Source of the DNA: Opitutaceae bacterium
Lineage (GTDB): Bacteria; Verrucomicrobiota; Verrucomicrobiia; Opitutales; Opitutaceae
Assembly (NCBI GenBank): GCA_028280945.1
Contig: JANQKV010000056.1
Span: 16,969-80,968, forward strand
Reading direction: 5' to 3'
Length of the DNA: 64,000 bases
The position numbers and the translations under genes are program-made. Of this stretch, positions 35,540 to 44,443 are shown one piece after another. The notes below the pieces were generated by a model, which had not been told where the DNA came from, did not search any database, and saw nothing but the letters and a program-made list of their open reading frames with translations. Within the stretch, counting starts at the first letter, position 1. Each line of letters begins with the position of its first letter.

Positions 35540-37417
35540 TTATTCGTCCGATATTTCCACCGTTGGCCGGTCCCGTCCGATTTCCACAGCGAACGGACCT
35601 TCGCTGAAGACCGGCAGGTGTTGGGGGCCGACCGACGTCCGTCGCACGTAGAGCAATTCACCCGAAGACTTGTCGGTCACCGCGATGACCGGGCGTTCGC
35701 CGAAGTCATCCGGCACGTCGACGCGGAGCAGGCCGGTGGCCTGGCGGCCGTCGTTGTCAGCCACGTTAAGCCGGATCGGCCAGCCCGGCACCTGATTGGC
35801 GGGTGAGCCGGGTTTGGAGAGGCGCGGCCAGAACTCAAAGGCGATGTCGCCGGTTGACTTCACAAAGCGGGCAATCCCGAAACCGTCGGCTTTGCCGTTA
35901 TCGCCCTCGCCGGGATTGGTGTAGCTCAGCATGGTGATCTTATTGCCCAGGCCGTCCTCATAGTCGCCGGTCCACGGCAAAGCCGAATCAGGATCATGGT
36001 TGGCCCCAGCGGTCCCCTCGAGCGGTTGCCAGCGGCGGATGTAGTAGTTGTTCACGATGGCGGGACCAGTCAGGGCAAAGGGACCGTCGCGCCATGACTC
36101 GATGCCGTGCTGGATGGCCACCGTGAGGTGCTGGTCGCCGGCGAGATGAGCGGCGCGGGCTTGGCGCAAGCGTCGCAAAGCGGCATCGCGTCCGGCCTGG
36201 GGCCACGCATTGGAGTCGAGGTCGGCCAGCAGGCGGTTGCCCCTGCGACCATGCAGATGGACTGCCCCGGCGAAAGCGGTCTGTGACAGGGCGGCTTTGA
36301 TCTTTGCGCCTTCCCAGTCCCGCACCCACTCATCGAGGAAGGCGAGCTGCCGGTCGCCCAATAACTTAAGGCCGGGAAGGTTAACCGCGCTGCGATCATA
36401 ATCGGGGTCATTGATGTGGTCGGGCCGGGGTCCCATGGGGGGGATCGTGCCGGCGGGGCCGGTCTTGAATTTGCGGTCCTCGAGGATGGCGAAGTCCACC
36501 TCGCCAACTCGCAACCGGGTGTAGTAGACGCCGATGCCGCGCAGGATCGGGGTGGGGTCGAAGGCATCCGGCAGATGCCACGTCTGGCAACGCTCCACCA
36601 TGTTCACATATTCGACGGGATAGTAGTAGCCACCATCGCTGCCGGCGGGGCTGGAGGCCTTTTTGCCACCCGCACCCCAGATGTTCCCTTGGCCGACGTC
36701 GTGGTCGTCCGGAATGGTAATGGTTGGGCGGTCCCGGATGATGTTGCGGAACTGCCACCCCCACGCGAGCCAAGCGGCCGTGTGATGCCGGTGGTCGTAA
36801 CTTTGATCGCCGGCAAAAAACAACAAGTCGGGGTCGTGATGCAGCAGGTGGCGCACGATGTTGGCCCGATCGCCGCGGTCCCCGTTGGAGTTGCAGGACA
36901 GCACCGCCACGACGATCTCGTCCTGATCAACCGGGTCCGGCCGGATATGTCCGGAAAAACTGGATACGTCGCCCAGGCTCACCCGGTAGTCGGCCGACCG
37001 CTCACTGTCCCAATCGTCGACGCGGAAATGAGCGGACCAACCCGGGTAGAGCACGGGGGATGTCCCCACGGTCTCCCAGGCGCCGTTGGCATCGCGCAGC
37101 TCGAGAATCACCTCCCGCGGTTCATCCGGCAGCAGTGGGGCCAGCTGGGCGGTGAGCTTCAGCACGCCGGCATCGTGCGTATAGAGGGCAAAGGCGACCG
37201 CGTCGCGGCGATCCCGGTCATGGATGTGTTGCAACTGCCAGGCTTGCCGGTCGGTTGGCCGGGGTTTCTCCCACCATTTGCCAGTGGCGGTGCCGTCCAA
37301 GTCAGAAAACTCCGGACCAAAGGGTTGGGCCGGGGGCAGTGCGGGGACGGTGATGGGGAATTCACCGGCGGACGCGAACAGGGCGGCCGCCAACAGGGGA
37401 GCGAGGTATCGTTTCAT
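35540..37417 (-). CDS. Secreted PhoD-like metallophosphatase
   Basis: 625 residues with a signal peptide (MKRYLAPLLAAALFASAGEF). An N-terminal beta-rich region (about 20-165) precedes the phosphoesterase core: 'VAVLSCNSNGD', 'DPDLLFFAGDQSYDHRH', 'TITIPDDHDVGQGNIWG', 'ALSQTAFAG' and 'AHLAGDQHLTVAIQHGI' supply the metal-binding Asp, Asn and His positions of the PhoD family. A roughly 130-residue C-terminal domain follows. Likely periplasmic or extracellular phosphodi- or monoesterase, useful for phosphate capture. It reads toward permease 7 with a 131-bp gap. Confidence 0.85.
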   Translation of the reverse strand: MKRYLAPLLAAALFASAGEFPITVPALPPAQPFGPEFSDLDGTATGKWWEKPRPTDRQAWQLQHIHDRDRRDAVAFALYTHDAGVLKLTAQLAPLLPDEPREVILELRDANGAWETVGTSPVLYPGWSAHFRVDDWDSERSADYRVSLGDVSSFSGHIRPDPVDQDEIVVAVLSCNSNGDRGDRANIVRHLLHHDPDLLFFAGDQSYDHRHHTAAWLAWGWQFRNIIRDRPTITIPDDHDVGQGNIWGAGGKKASSPAGSDGGYYYPVEYVNMVERCQTWHLPDAFDPTPILRGIGVYYTRLRVGEVDFAILEDRKFKTGPAGTIPPMGPRPDHINDPDYDRSAVNLPGLKLLGDRQLAFLDEWVRDWEGAKIKAALSQTAFAGAVHLHGRRGNRLLADLDSNAWPQAGRDAALRRLRQARAAHLAGDQHLTVAIQHGIESWRDGPFALTGPAIVNNYYIRRWQPLEGTAGANHDPDSALPWTGDYEDGLGNKITMLSYTNPGEGDNGKADGFGIARFVKSTGDIAFEFWPRLSKPGSPANQVPGWPIRLNVADNDGRQATGLLRVDVPDDFGERPVIAVTDKSSGELLYVRRTSVGPQHLPVFSEGPFAVEIGRDRPTVEISDE

Positions 37418-37438
37418 GGATGCCCCACTCGTGACAGA

Positions 37439-38374
37439 TCAGCCGCGAACCGTAAACAACCAACCGGTGTAAAGCAGATAAGCGAGGAACAGGGCCGCGC
37501 CTTCGCGACGGTCGATTTTGTGCCCGGTTTGAACGAGCGGAAACAGCGCCAGGGTCAAGACCACCAACATCACGATGTCACCGGTCTGCAGGGCGATGAA
37601 GATGCCTCCGGCGGCAATGCCCGTGGCTCCCAGGATGCCCAGCAGGTTGAAGAGGCTGGAGCCCACCACATTACCGATGGCGACGTCGGTTTCGCCGTTT
37701 TTCACCGCGACGACGCTGATCGCGAGCTCCGGCAAGCTGGTGCCGATCGCCACGATCGTCAGGCCGATCAAGGTTTCACTCCACCCGAGCAGGCGCGCCA
37801 TGGCCACCGCGCCTTCGACGAACATGTCCGAACCGTAGAGCAAAAATACCAAACCGCCGATGGTAAACACCAGGGCGAGCGACAGGGGCAAGGGTTTGGG
37901 TTCGTCGCTGCCGAGGGATTGGTTGGGTTCTTTCCTGGCGCGAATCAGCGTTACGACGGTGTAGACGATCAAACCCAGCACAAGGAGTGCGCCCTCGATT
38001 TGGCCGAGGAAGGAGTTCACCAAAACCACCGCGGCAATGAGGGTCACGCCGATGAGAATCGGCACCTCGCGCCAGATCACCGAACGATCCGTGGTCAGGG
38101 GGCGGATCATGGCGCAGAAGCCGAGAATCAGTGCGAGGTTGCAGAGGTTGGAGCCGATGACATTACCGACCGCGATTTCGGCCGCATCGCGTTTGGCGGC
38201 CTGCAGGCTCACCACCAGTTCCGGCGCGCTCGTGCCGAAGGCAACCACGGTAAGGCCGATCACCAGGGGAGTGAGTCCCAACCTTAGAGCCAGGGCCGCG
38301 GATCCGCGCACCAGGACTTCCGCCCCGATGGTGAGGACGATCAAACCGATGATGAGCAGAAGAAACGGCGGCAT
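37439..38374 (-). CDS. CaCA-family Na+/Ca2+ exchanger (YrbG type)
   Basis: 311 residues from Met at 38374 (MPPFLLLIIGLIVLTIGAEV); the ORF track adds 22 codons upstream. The two alpha repeats are clear: 'VVAFGTSAPELVVSLQAA' with 'GNVIGSNLCNLALILG', and 'IVAIGTSLPELAISVVAV' with 'GNVVGSSLFNLLGILG'. Ten membrane helices are expected. It exchanges Na+ or H+ for Ca2+ across the inner membrane. The gene is divergent from uup and 21 nt upstream of the PhoD gene. Confidence 0.92.
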   Translation of the reverse strand: MPPFLLLIIGLIVLTIGAEVLVRGSAALALRLGLTPLVIGLTVVAFGTSAPELVVSLQAAKRDAAEIAVGNVIGSNLCNLALILGFCAMIRPLTTDRSVIWREVPILIGVTLIAAVVLVNSFLGQIEGALLVLGLIVYTVVTLIRARKEPNQSLGSDEPKPLPLSLALVFTIGGLVFLLYGSDMFVEGAVAMARLLGWSETLIGLTIVAIGTSLPELAISVVAVKNGETDVAIGNVVGSSLFNLLGILGATGIAAGGIFIALQTGDIVMLVVLTLALFPLVQTGHKIDRREGAALFLAYLLYTGWLFTVRG

Positions 38375-38537
38375 GCTGAAGAGGACGCGCCAAAACGGGG
38401 CCTGGCGCGGCCAGTTGTCAAACTTCGGTTGCGGGATCAAAAAGCCGGAGGACCGCCATTCGGCGGGCTGGCGGCCAGTAATTCAGACTGGCATTGCCGT
38501 GGTCTCGCCTGCCACGTTGACCGGCTCGTTCCACCAC

Positions 38538-40364
38538 ATGCCGCTGCTCACCATCAATGATCTGTCCCATGCCTTTGGCGGGCCACGCGTGCTGGACGGG
38601 GTGAATCTGCAAATCGAGGCCGGGGACCGGGTCTGCCTGGTGGGGCGCAACGGCAGCGGCAAATCGACCTTCATGCGGCTGCTGGCTGGTGAGATGAAAC
38701 CGGATGCCGGCACGCTCGTGCGAGCGCCGGGGGCCCGCGTGGCGCGGTTGCCGCAGGAGATTCCCGCGGATGTCGCGGGCGCGGTGCGCGAGGTGGTTGG
38801 GTCCGGTCTGGTGCCGGTTTCCGAACATGAGGAAGAGTGGGAGCAGGAGGTGCGGGTCGACCATCTGTTGGAGCGCATGGCGCTGGCGCCGGATGCCGAG
38901 TTTGCCGCTCTCTCCGGCGGCATGAAGCGCCGGGTGTTGCTGGCCCGGGCGCTGGCCGGTGAACCGGAGTTGCTCCTGCTCGACGAGCCGACCAACCATC
39001 TGGATATTGCCAGCATCGAATGGTTGGAGACGTTTTTGGCGGAATCGAAACTCGCCCTGTTTTTTGTCAGCCACGACCGCACGTTCCTCAAAAAACTGGC
39101 CACTCGCATTGTGGAGTTGGACCGCGGCCGGCTCACCGATTGGAATTGTGACTACGACACCTTCGTGGTGCGTCGGGCGGAGAGGCTCGAAGCCGAGGAA
39201 CGCGAACGGGCGCAGAAAGACAAGCGCCTGGCCCAGGAGGAAGCGTGGATTCGTCGCGGCATCAAGGCACGGCGCACCCGCGACCAAGGCCGGGTTGCCC
39301 GGCTGAAGGAAATGCGGGCGGAACGCCGGGCGCGGCGGGATCTCGCCGGCACCGCCACCATCAGGCTCAGCGAAACCGAACGCAGTGGCCGCCGCGTGGT
39401 GGAAACGAAGGGGCTCTCGTTCACCTACCCAGACGGACCGGTGATTGTGCGTGATCTCGACCTGTTGGTGACCCGGGGCGACAAGATCGGCCTGCTTGGT
39501 CCCAATGGCTCGGGCAAGACCACCTTGGTTAAACTCCTGCTCGGCCAGCTGGCTCCAACTTCGGGTGAGGTGCGCGAAGGCACCAAACGCGAGGTCGTTT
39601 ATCTCGACCAGCTGCGCGACCAGATCGACGACAACAAGTCAGTCGCCGACAATGTGTCCGATGGCAACAGCCACGTCACGGTCGAAGGGCAGAAGAAACA
39701 CGTCATCAGCTATCTGGAGGATTTTCTGTTTGAGCCGGACAGGTCACGCACCCCGGCCCGCGTGCTGAGTGGTGGCGAACGCAACCGGCTGCTGCTGGCG
39801 CGACTTTTCACCAAGCCTGCCAATGTGTTGGTACTCGACGAGCCGACCAACGACCTCGACAACGAGACGCTGGACCTGCTCGAGAATCTGTTGGTCGAGT
39901 TCACCGGCACTCTGCTGCTGGTGAGCCATGATCGCGACTTTTTGGACAACGTGGTCACGAGCACACTCGTAGCGGAAGGAGAGGGCCGATGGACCGAATA
40001 CGTCGGCGGCTACAGCGATTATGTCGCGGATCGGGAGAGAAATCGCCAACCCTCCTTCGCCAAGGCGATGGCAGGCGGGTCGGGAAAGCCCCGGAAAACC
40101 AAACCACCGCGCGCGCCAAAGCCGCGCAAGCTCAACTCCAAGGAGAAGCAGGAATTGGAGGCGCTGCCGACGAAGATCGAGACTCTCGAATCCGAGCAGG
40201 CTGAGCTTACGGAGAAATTGGCCGATCCTGATTTCTACGCCGCAAAAGCGGCCGAAGTCCCGGCCGTCAAGGCGCGGCTCGATGAGATTGAAACCGAAAC
40301 CCTCGAGGTCTTTGCGAGATGGGAAGAACTCGAAGCCATCAAAACCGCCAGCGAGGCAGGTTAG
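38538..40364 (+). CDS. uup: ABC-F ATPase Uup
   Basis: 608 residues from the ATG at 38538 (MPLLTINDLSHAFGGPRVLD). The ORF track starts 167 codons earlier, antisense to the exchanger. It has two ATPase domains: Walker A 'GRNGSGKST' and 'GPNGSGKTT', signatures 'LSGGMKRRVLLARAL' and 'LSGGERNRLLLARLF', Walker B 'LLLLDEPTNHLD' and 'VLVLDEPTNDLD'. A charged linker lies between them, and the C-terminal coiled coil ('KEKQELEALPTKIETLESEQ') is the DNA-binding-type tail of Uup. ABC-F proteins act on ribosomes or branched DNA, not in transport. The linker before the coiled coil holds an unusual 'QPSFAKAMAGGSGK' segment. Confidence 0.95.
   Translation: MPLLTINDLSHAFGGPRVLDGVNLQIEAGDRVCLVGRNGSGKSTFMRLLAGEMKPDAGTLVRAPGARVARLPQEIPADVAGAVREVVGSGLVPVSEHEEEWEQEVRVDHLLERMALAPDAEFAALSGGMKRRVLLARALAGEPELLLLDEPTNHLDIASIEWLETFLAESKLALFFVSHDRTFLKKLATRIVELDRGRLTDWNCDYDTFVVRRAERLEAEERERAQKDKRLAQEEAWIRRGIKARRTRDQGRVARLKEMRAERRARRDLAGTATIRLSETERSGRRVVETKGLSFTYPDGPVIVRDLDLLVTRGDKIGLLGPNGSGKTTLVKLLLGQLAPTSGEVREGTKREVVYLDQLRDQIDDNKSVADNVSDGNSHVTVEGQKKHVISYLEDFLFEPDRSRTPARVLSGGERNRLLLARLFTKPANVLVLDEPTNDLDNETLDLLENLLVEFTGTLLLVSHDRDFLDNVVTSTLVAEGEGRWTEYVGGYSDYVADRERNRQPSFAKAMAGGSGKPRKTKPPRAPKPRKLNSKEKQELEALPTKIETLESEQAELTEKLADPDFYAAKAAEVPAVKARLDEIETETLEVFARWEELEAIKTASEAG
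40048..40083 (+). repeat. Candidate repeat element embedded in the uup reading frame
   Basis: The DNA 'cctccttcgccaaggcgatg' followed by gcaggcgggtcggg encodes PSFAKAMAGGSG between the second ATPase domain and the coiled coil. TCGCC-aa-GGCGA is a small inverted repeat. 'PSFAKA..G' peptides recur in unrelated proteins of several bacterial genomes as translations of short dispersed palindromes. That this is such an insertion is inference from memory of the pattern; only one copy is in the window. Confidence 0.4.
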
Positions 40365-40550
40365 TTTTACAGAAGGCAACAAAGGAAACGAGGTGGGACA
40401 GGACTATCCAAGAGGCAGTGTCATTATTATACAAGGAAGCAGAGAAAAACGGAGCGGGGAGTGGTGGCTTGGAGTCTTTGTTCTCTTTGTTTCGTTCTGT
40501 AAAATGATCGATGGAGTGGCTCTGCTGTTCTCTGCGAACTCCTGTGAAAT
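40365..40550. repeat. Complex intergenic inverted-repeat element, copy 2
   Basis: Starts directly after the uup stop codon with 'ttttacagaaggcaacaaag' (module A) and contains the reverse module 'ctttgtttcgttctgtaaaa' (about 40485-40504). Next comes the reverse B module 'ctctgcgaactcctgtgaaa' (about 40530-40549), whose end lies 7 nt from the next start codon. It matches copy 1 at 32123-32372 in module order and spacing style. Whatever expression signals the TrhO-RluA gene has must overlap this repeat. Confidence 0.75.
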
Positions 40551-40556
40551 TTTTCG

Positions 40557-42344
40557 ATGTTTGCCAATATCTCCTGCTACAAGTTTGCCCCGTTGAGTGA
40601 TTTAAAACCGCTCAAGGTTGAGCTGTTGGCAGCGTGTAAACAGCGGGGGTTAAAAGGCACGATTCTCCTGGCCTCCGAGGGCATCAATCTGTTCCTGGCC
40701 GGACCCCGGGCGGCCGTTGATGAGGTTGTGGCCATCATTCGTGCCATTCCCGGCCTGGAGGATCTGGCGCCCAAATACAGCGACAGCGATCACCAACCCT
40801 TCAACCGCATGCTTGTGCGGATCAAAAAGGAAATCATCGCGTTTGGGGTGGAGGGCATCAACCCCGCGATGCGTCCGTCGCCAAAGCTGAAAGCGGCGGA
40901 GCTCAAGCAGTGGCTCGATGAGGGCAGACCCGTCACCCTGTTCGATACCCGCAACGATTACGAAGTGAAGTTGGGGACCTTCAAAAACGCCGTGCCGGCG
41001 AAGATTGATTCGTTCCGGGAGTTTCCGCGCGCGGTGGCGGGTTTGCCGGAAAAATTGAAGAACGAGCCCGTCGTCATGTTCTGCACGGGTGGCATTCGTT
41101 GCGAGAAAGCAGGGCCGTTCATGGAGCAGCAAGGATTCAAGCAGGTCTATCAGCTTGATGGCGGCATCCTGAAATACTTCGAGGAGGTCGGGAGCGATCA
41201 CTACGACGGCGAGTGTTTTGTGTTCGACCAACGTGTCGGGGTGGATCCGGCGCTGCGCGAATCCGCTTCCGCCCAGTGCTTTCATTGCCAGACGCCGTTG
41301 ACGGCGGAAGAGCAGGAGCATCCGCATTACCAGCCGCCGGATTGGTGTCCGCATTGTTATGTGCCGGACGTCGAGCGCGAACGGCGGCAACTGGTCGCCC
41401 GCCAGGCCAGGTGGGATGTGTTGATCGACCCGTTGCCGGGAAGCGTGCCTCACGATAACCGGCGACCCTTTACCGTGCCGGGCGGTCATGATGGTGCGAC
41501 GCTCGGCTCGGCGTTGGCGGGGGCGTTTCCCCATCTTCCGGTTTTGCACTGGGAGAATTTGGTCGCCGCGGGGCGCTTGGTGGACAGCCGCGACCAACCC
41601 ACGGCCCTCGACCGCATCGTGCGGGCGGGGGAGTATTTTGTGCAACTGCAGCCCGCTCAGATCGAACCGGCGGTCAACGCGCGGGCGCGGATTTTGCACG
41701 AGGACGAGGCCGTGGTGGTTTTGTCCAAACCCGCGCCCCTGCCGATGCACCGGGGCGGTCGGTTCCGGCGCAACACCTTGGAGTATCTGCTGCAGCAGGT
41801 CTACGCCCCCCATCAACCGCGGTCCGTGCATCGCCTCGATGCCAATACGAGCGGACTGGTGGTCTGCGCGCGAACGCGCCGAATTGCCCGCCGGCTGCAG
41901 CCGCAGTTTGAGCAGGGCGGGGTGGAAAAAACCTACCTCGTAAAGGTGCACGGCCGGCCGGCCGAAAAGTGTTTCACCTGCAATGCCCCCATCGGTGGCG
42001 TTGTCGGCCCGGCGGGCAATCGGTCGATCGATTTCGACAATGGCTGCCCCGCCCGGACCGAGTTCGTGGTGCGCTCGTATTCAGCAACTGATGACACCAC
42101 GGTTTTGGAGGCGAAGCCCGTGACCGGCCGCACCCACCAAATCCGCCTGCATTTGGCGCACCACGGCCTACCCGTGGTCGGCGACCCGATATATGGTCGC
42201 GAGCCGGTCCGGCCCGGTGATCCCGGGACGTTGTCCATCGAGGCCGCGCCGCTGTGTTTGCACAGCTGGAAACTGAGCTTCGATCACCCGTTGACCGGGC
42301 GGCGTGTCACTTTCGAAGATGTTGGGCCCGACTGGCCGGGTTGA
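40557..42344 (+). CDS. TrhO-RluA fusion: tRNA U34 hydroxylase plus pseudouridine synthase
   Basis: 595 residues. Residues 1-210 match TrhO/YceA: 'LKGTILLASEGINLFLAGP', an acylphosphatase-like region, and a rhodanese domain with catalytic Cys176 in 'MFCTGGIRCEKAGPFM'. A four-Cys knuckle follows (CFHC at 241, CPHC at 264). From about 370 the protein is an RluA-type pseudouridine synthase with 'HRLDANTSGLVVCAR' (catalytic Asp428) and 'GRTHQIRLHLAHHGLPVVGDPIYG'. TrhO makes 5-hydroxyuridine at tRNA position 34; the RluA half isomerises uridine in tRNA or rRNA. The two are separate proteins in model bacteria. No Shine-Dalgarno is visible; repeat copy 2 abuts the start. Confidence 0.88.
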   Translation: MFANISCYKFAPLSDLKPLKVELLAACKQRGLKGTILLASEGINLFLAGPRAAVDEVVAIIRAIPGLEDLAPKYSDSDHQPFNRMLVRIKKEIIAFGVEGINPAMRPSPKLKAAELKQWLDEGRPVTLFDTRNDYEVKLGTFKNAVPAKIDSFREFPRAVAGLPEKLKNEPVVMFCTGGIRCEKAGPFMEQQGFKQVYQLDGGILKYFEEVGSDHYDGECFVFDQRVGVDPALRESASAQCFHCQTPLTAEEQEHPHYQPPDWCPHCYVPDVERERRQLVARQARWDVLIDPLPGSVPHDNRRPFTVPGGHDGATLGSALAGAFPHLPVLHWENLVAAGRLVDSRDQPTALDRIVRAGEYFVQLQPAQIEPAVNARARILHEDEAVVVLSKPAPLPMHRGGRFRRNTLEYLLQQVYAPHQPRSVHRLDANTSGLVVCARTRRIARRLQPQFEQGGVEKTYLVKVHGRPAEKCFTCNAPIGGVVGPAGNRSIDFDNGCPARTEFVVRSYSATDDTTVLEAKPVTGRTHQIRLHLAHHGLPVVGDPIYGREPVRPGDPGTLSIEAAPLCLHSWKLSFDHPLTGRRVTFEDVGPDWPG

Positions 42345-42355
42345 GAGCCGGCCAG
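42332..42355. terminator. Hairpin at the TrhO-RluA / htpG convergence
   Basis: CTGGCCGG and CCGGCCAG form a perfect 8-bp stem around an 8-nt loop that includes the fusion gene's stop codon. It lies between two convergent genes, so it may stop transcription from the left. No T-run follows. Confidence 0.45.
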
Positions 42356-42373
42356 CTGGCGGGCGACCCCGCC

Positions 42374-44215
42374 TTACACCTGTTCGAGCAGCTTATACAT
42401 CCGCTGGACCATGGCGCTGGGGTCTTCCAACAGCCCGGCGGCAAGCATGGCGTTGTCGTAGAGCTGTTCCGCAATGAGGCCGGCTTTGGTGGCGTCGGTG
42501 TCCTTGGTCTCGGCCAGCTTTTTGACGATGGCGTGGCGGGGGTTGAGGTCGAGGTGCACCTTGACCGGGGGCAGTTCGGCTCCCTCTTCGCCGTCCTTTT
42601 TCATGGCGGCCATCATGCGGCGCATGTGGGGCGTCATGAACTGGTCGGCGTTGAGCACCGCGGCGGGGGAGTCCACCAGGCGGTCGGATGCTTTCACTTC
42701 CTCGACTTTCTCGCCCAGGGTTTCCTTCAGCCACTTGATGAGGGCGTCCTGCTGGTCCTTGCTCAGGGCTTCGCCTTCGACCTCGTGTTCGTCGAGTTTG
42801 AGGTCGGCCGAGTCGGCGGCGGTGAGGGTCTTGCCGTCGAACTCCCGCAGGTTGCGCATCACGTAGTCGTCGACCGTTTCGAAGCAGTAGAGAACCTCGA
42901 GGCTGCGCGCTTTGAGCCCCTCGACATACGGACCGCGTTCGATCGCGTCGCGGCTGGGGCCGATGAGGAAGTAGATGTCCTTTTGCTCTTCTCCCATCCG
43001 CGACACGTAGTCGGCCAGCGACGTGGTTTTACCCTTGTCGGTGCGGGAGGATTCGAAGCGCAGGAGTTTGGCCAGAGCATCCTTGTGGGTGAAGTCCGTG
43101 GCGGCGCCTTCCTTGAGGAAGATGCCGAATTCATCGTAAAACTTGTCGAAGTCGTCAGGCCGGTTCTTGGCTTCGTCGGCCAGAAACTTCAGGAAGCGGG
43201 TGGTGATGACCTTGCCGAGTTTTTCGATCAGGGCACGGTCCTGCATCGTTTCCCGGGAAATGTTCAGGGGCAGGTCCTCGCTGTCCACCACCCCTTTCAG
43301 GAACCGTCCCCATTCGGGCAGCAGGTCCTTGGGCGACGGGTCGATGAGCACCTTGCGGCAGTAGAGCGAGACGGCCGGCTCGGCGCGCGTCATGCCGAAC
43401 TTCTCGGTATTGGACTGCGGCACAAACAGGATCGAGTTGATCGCTAGCGGCGCATCAGCGGAGAAGTGCAGCTTCATCCGGGGCTCGTCGAAGGCATGGG
43501 CCTGGAACTTGTAGAACTCGGTGTATTCCTCGTCCTTGATTTCGCTCTTCGAGCGCAGCCAGAGGGCCGAGACGGTGTTGATGTGGGTGCCGTTGAGGTT
43601 GACCGGGAAGGAGACAAACGCGCTGTAGCGTTCAAGAATGGACTTGATGCGGGTCTCGGTTGCGAAGTCTTCGCAGTCGTCCTTGAGTTCCAGGACGATT
43701 TTGGTGCCGCGACGCTGGCCCTCGGCCTCCTCGACAGTGTAGGAACCGGAACCGTCGCTGGTCCAGACATGGCCGGGCTCATCGGCTTTCCAGGAGTGGG
43801 AGTAGACTTTGACGGTCTTGGCGACCATGAAGGCGGAGTAAAAACCCACGCCGAACTGGCCGATGAGGTTGTCGTTCTTCGCGCCGCCTTCCTTGATGGC
43901 GTTGAGGAACGCCTTGGAGCCGGAATGGGCGATGGTGCCGAGGTTCTGCACCAACTCGTCACGCGTCATGCCGACGCCAAAGTCCTGAATGGTCAGGGTC
44001 TTGGCCTTGTCGTCGGTGGTCAGGTTGATCTCGAGGTCGAGCTTGTCGTCGAAGATCTCTTTTTCGGTCAGCTGGGTGTGGCGCAGTTTTTCCAGAGCGT
44101 CGGAGGCATTGGAGACCAGTTCGCGCACGAAGATCTCCTTTTCCGTGTAAAGAGAGTGCACGACGATATCGAGCAGCTGCTTAATTTCGGCTTGGAACTC
44201 GTGGGTTTCAGGCAT
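42374..44215 (-). CDS. htpG: Chaperone HtpG (Hsp90)
   Basis: 613 residues from Met at 44215 (MPETHEFQAEIKQLLDIVVH); the ORF track adds 38 non-conserved codons. The GHKL ATPase N-domain has 'LYTEKEIFVRELVSNASDAL', 'IQDFGVGMTRDELVQNLGTI' and 'GQFGVGFYSAFMVA'. The middle domain has 'GVVDSEDLPLNISRETMQ', with the catalytic-Arg region, and the C-terminal dimerisation domain ends '...MYKLLEQV'. Cytoplasmic ATP-dependent chaperone. It is divergent from the AGCS symporter with 228 bp between the starts; I see no CIRCE element there. Confidence 0.98.
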   Translation of the reverse strand: MPETHEFQAEIKQLLDIVVHSLYTEKEIFVRELVSNASDALEKLRHTQLTEKEIFDDKLDLEINLTTDDKAKTLTIQDFGVGMTRDELVQNLGTIAHSGSKAFLNAIKEGGAKNDNLIGQFGVGFYSAFMVAKTVKVYSHSWKADEPGHVWTSDGSGSYTVEEAEGQRRGTKIVLELKDDCEDFATETRIKSILERYSAFVSFPVNLNGTHINTVSALWLRSKSEIKDEEYTEFYKFQAHAFDEPRMKLHFSADAPLAINSILFVPQSNTEKFGMTRAEPAVSLYCRKVLIDPSPKDLLPEWGRFLKGVVDSEDLPLNISRETMQDRALIEKLGKVITTRFLKFLADEAKNRPDDFDKFYDEFGIFLKEGAATDFTHKDALAKLLRFESSRTDKGKTTSLADYVSRMGEEQKDIYFLIGPSRDAIERGPYVEGLKARSLEVLYCFETVDDYVMRNLREFDGKTLTAADSADLKLDEHEVEGEALSKDQQDALIKWLKETLGEKVEEVKASDRLVDSPAAVLNADQFMTPHMRRMMAAMKKDGEEGAELPPVKVHLDLNPRHAIVKKLAETKDTDATKAGLIAEQLYDNAMLAAGLLEDPSAMVQRMYKLLEQV

Positions 44216-44443
44216 GGCGGTGTTGGATTTTCGAATTATGGGTTCTTGAATTTGGAAGATGGCCGCGAGCGGAAGCCGGCGCGGGAAATTGAAGGCCGGG
44301 AAGTTTTGGATGCTTTGGCGGAAAATCAAGTGTGGGAATAGCGGGATATTGGTGGCTTGGATTCCGCGCGCGATTGTGCCTTTTTCGGGGGCTTTTGTGT
44401 CCCCGGCCCCAACTTGGCCTGAAATCTGTTTGCCCGTCCGCTT

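Noticed and set aside
36416-38287. 623-residue plus-strand ORF opposite the PhoD and exchanger genes
   Set aside because: Low-complexity shadow sequence; both minus-strand genes have full catalytic or transport motifs.
44216-44443. CIRCE or other heat-shock element before htpG
   Set aside because: I found no 9-bp inverted repeat of the CIRCE type in the divergent region.
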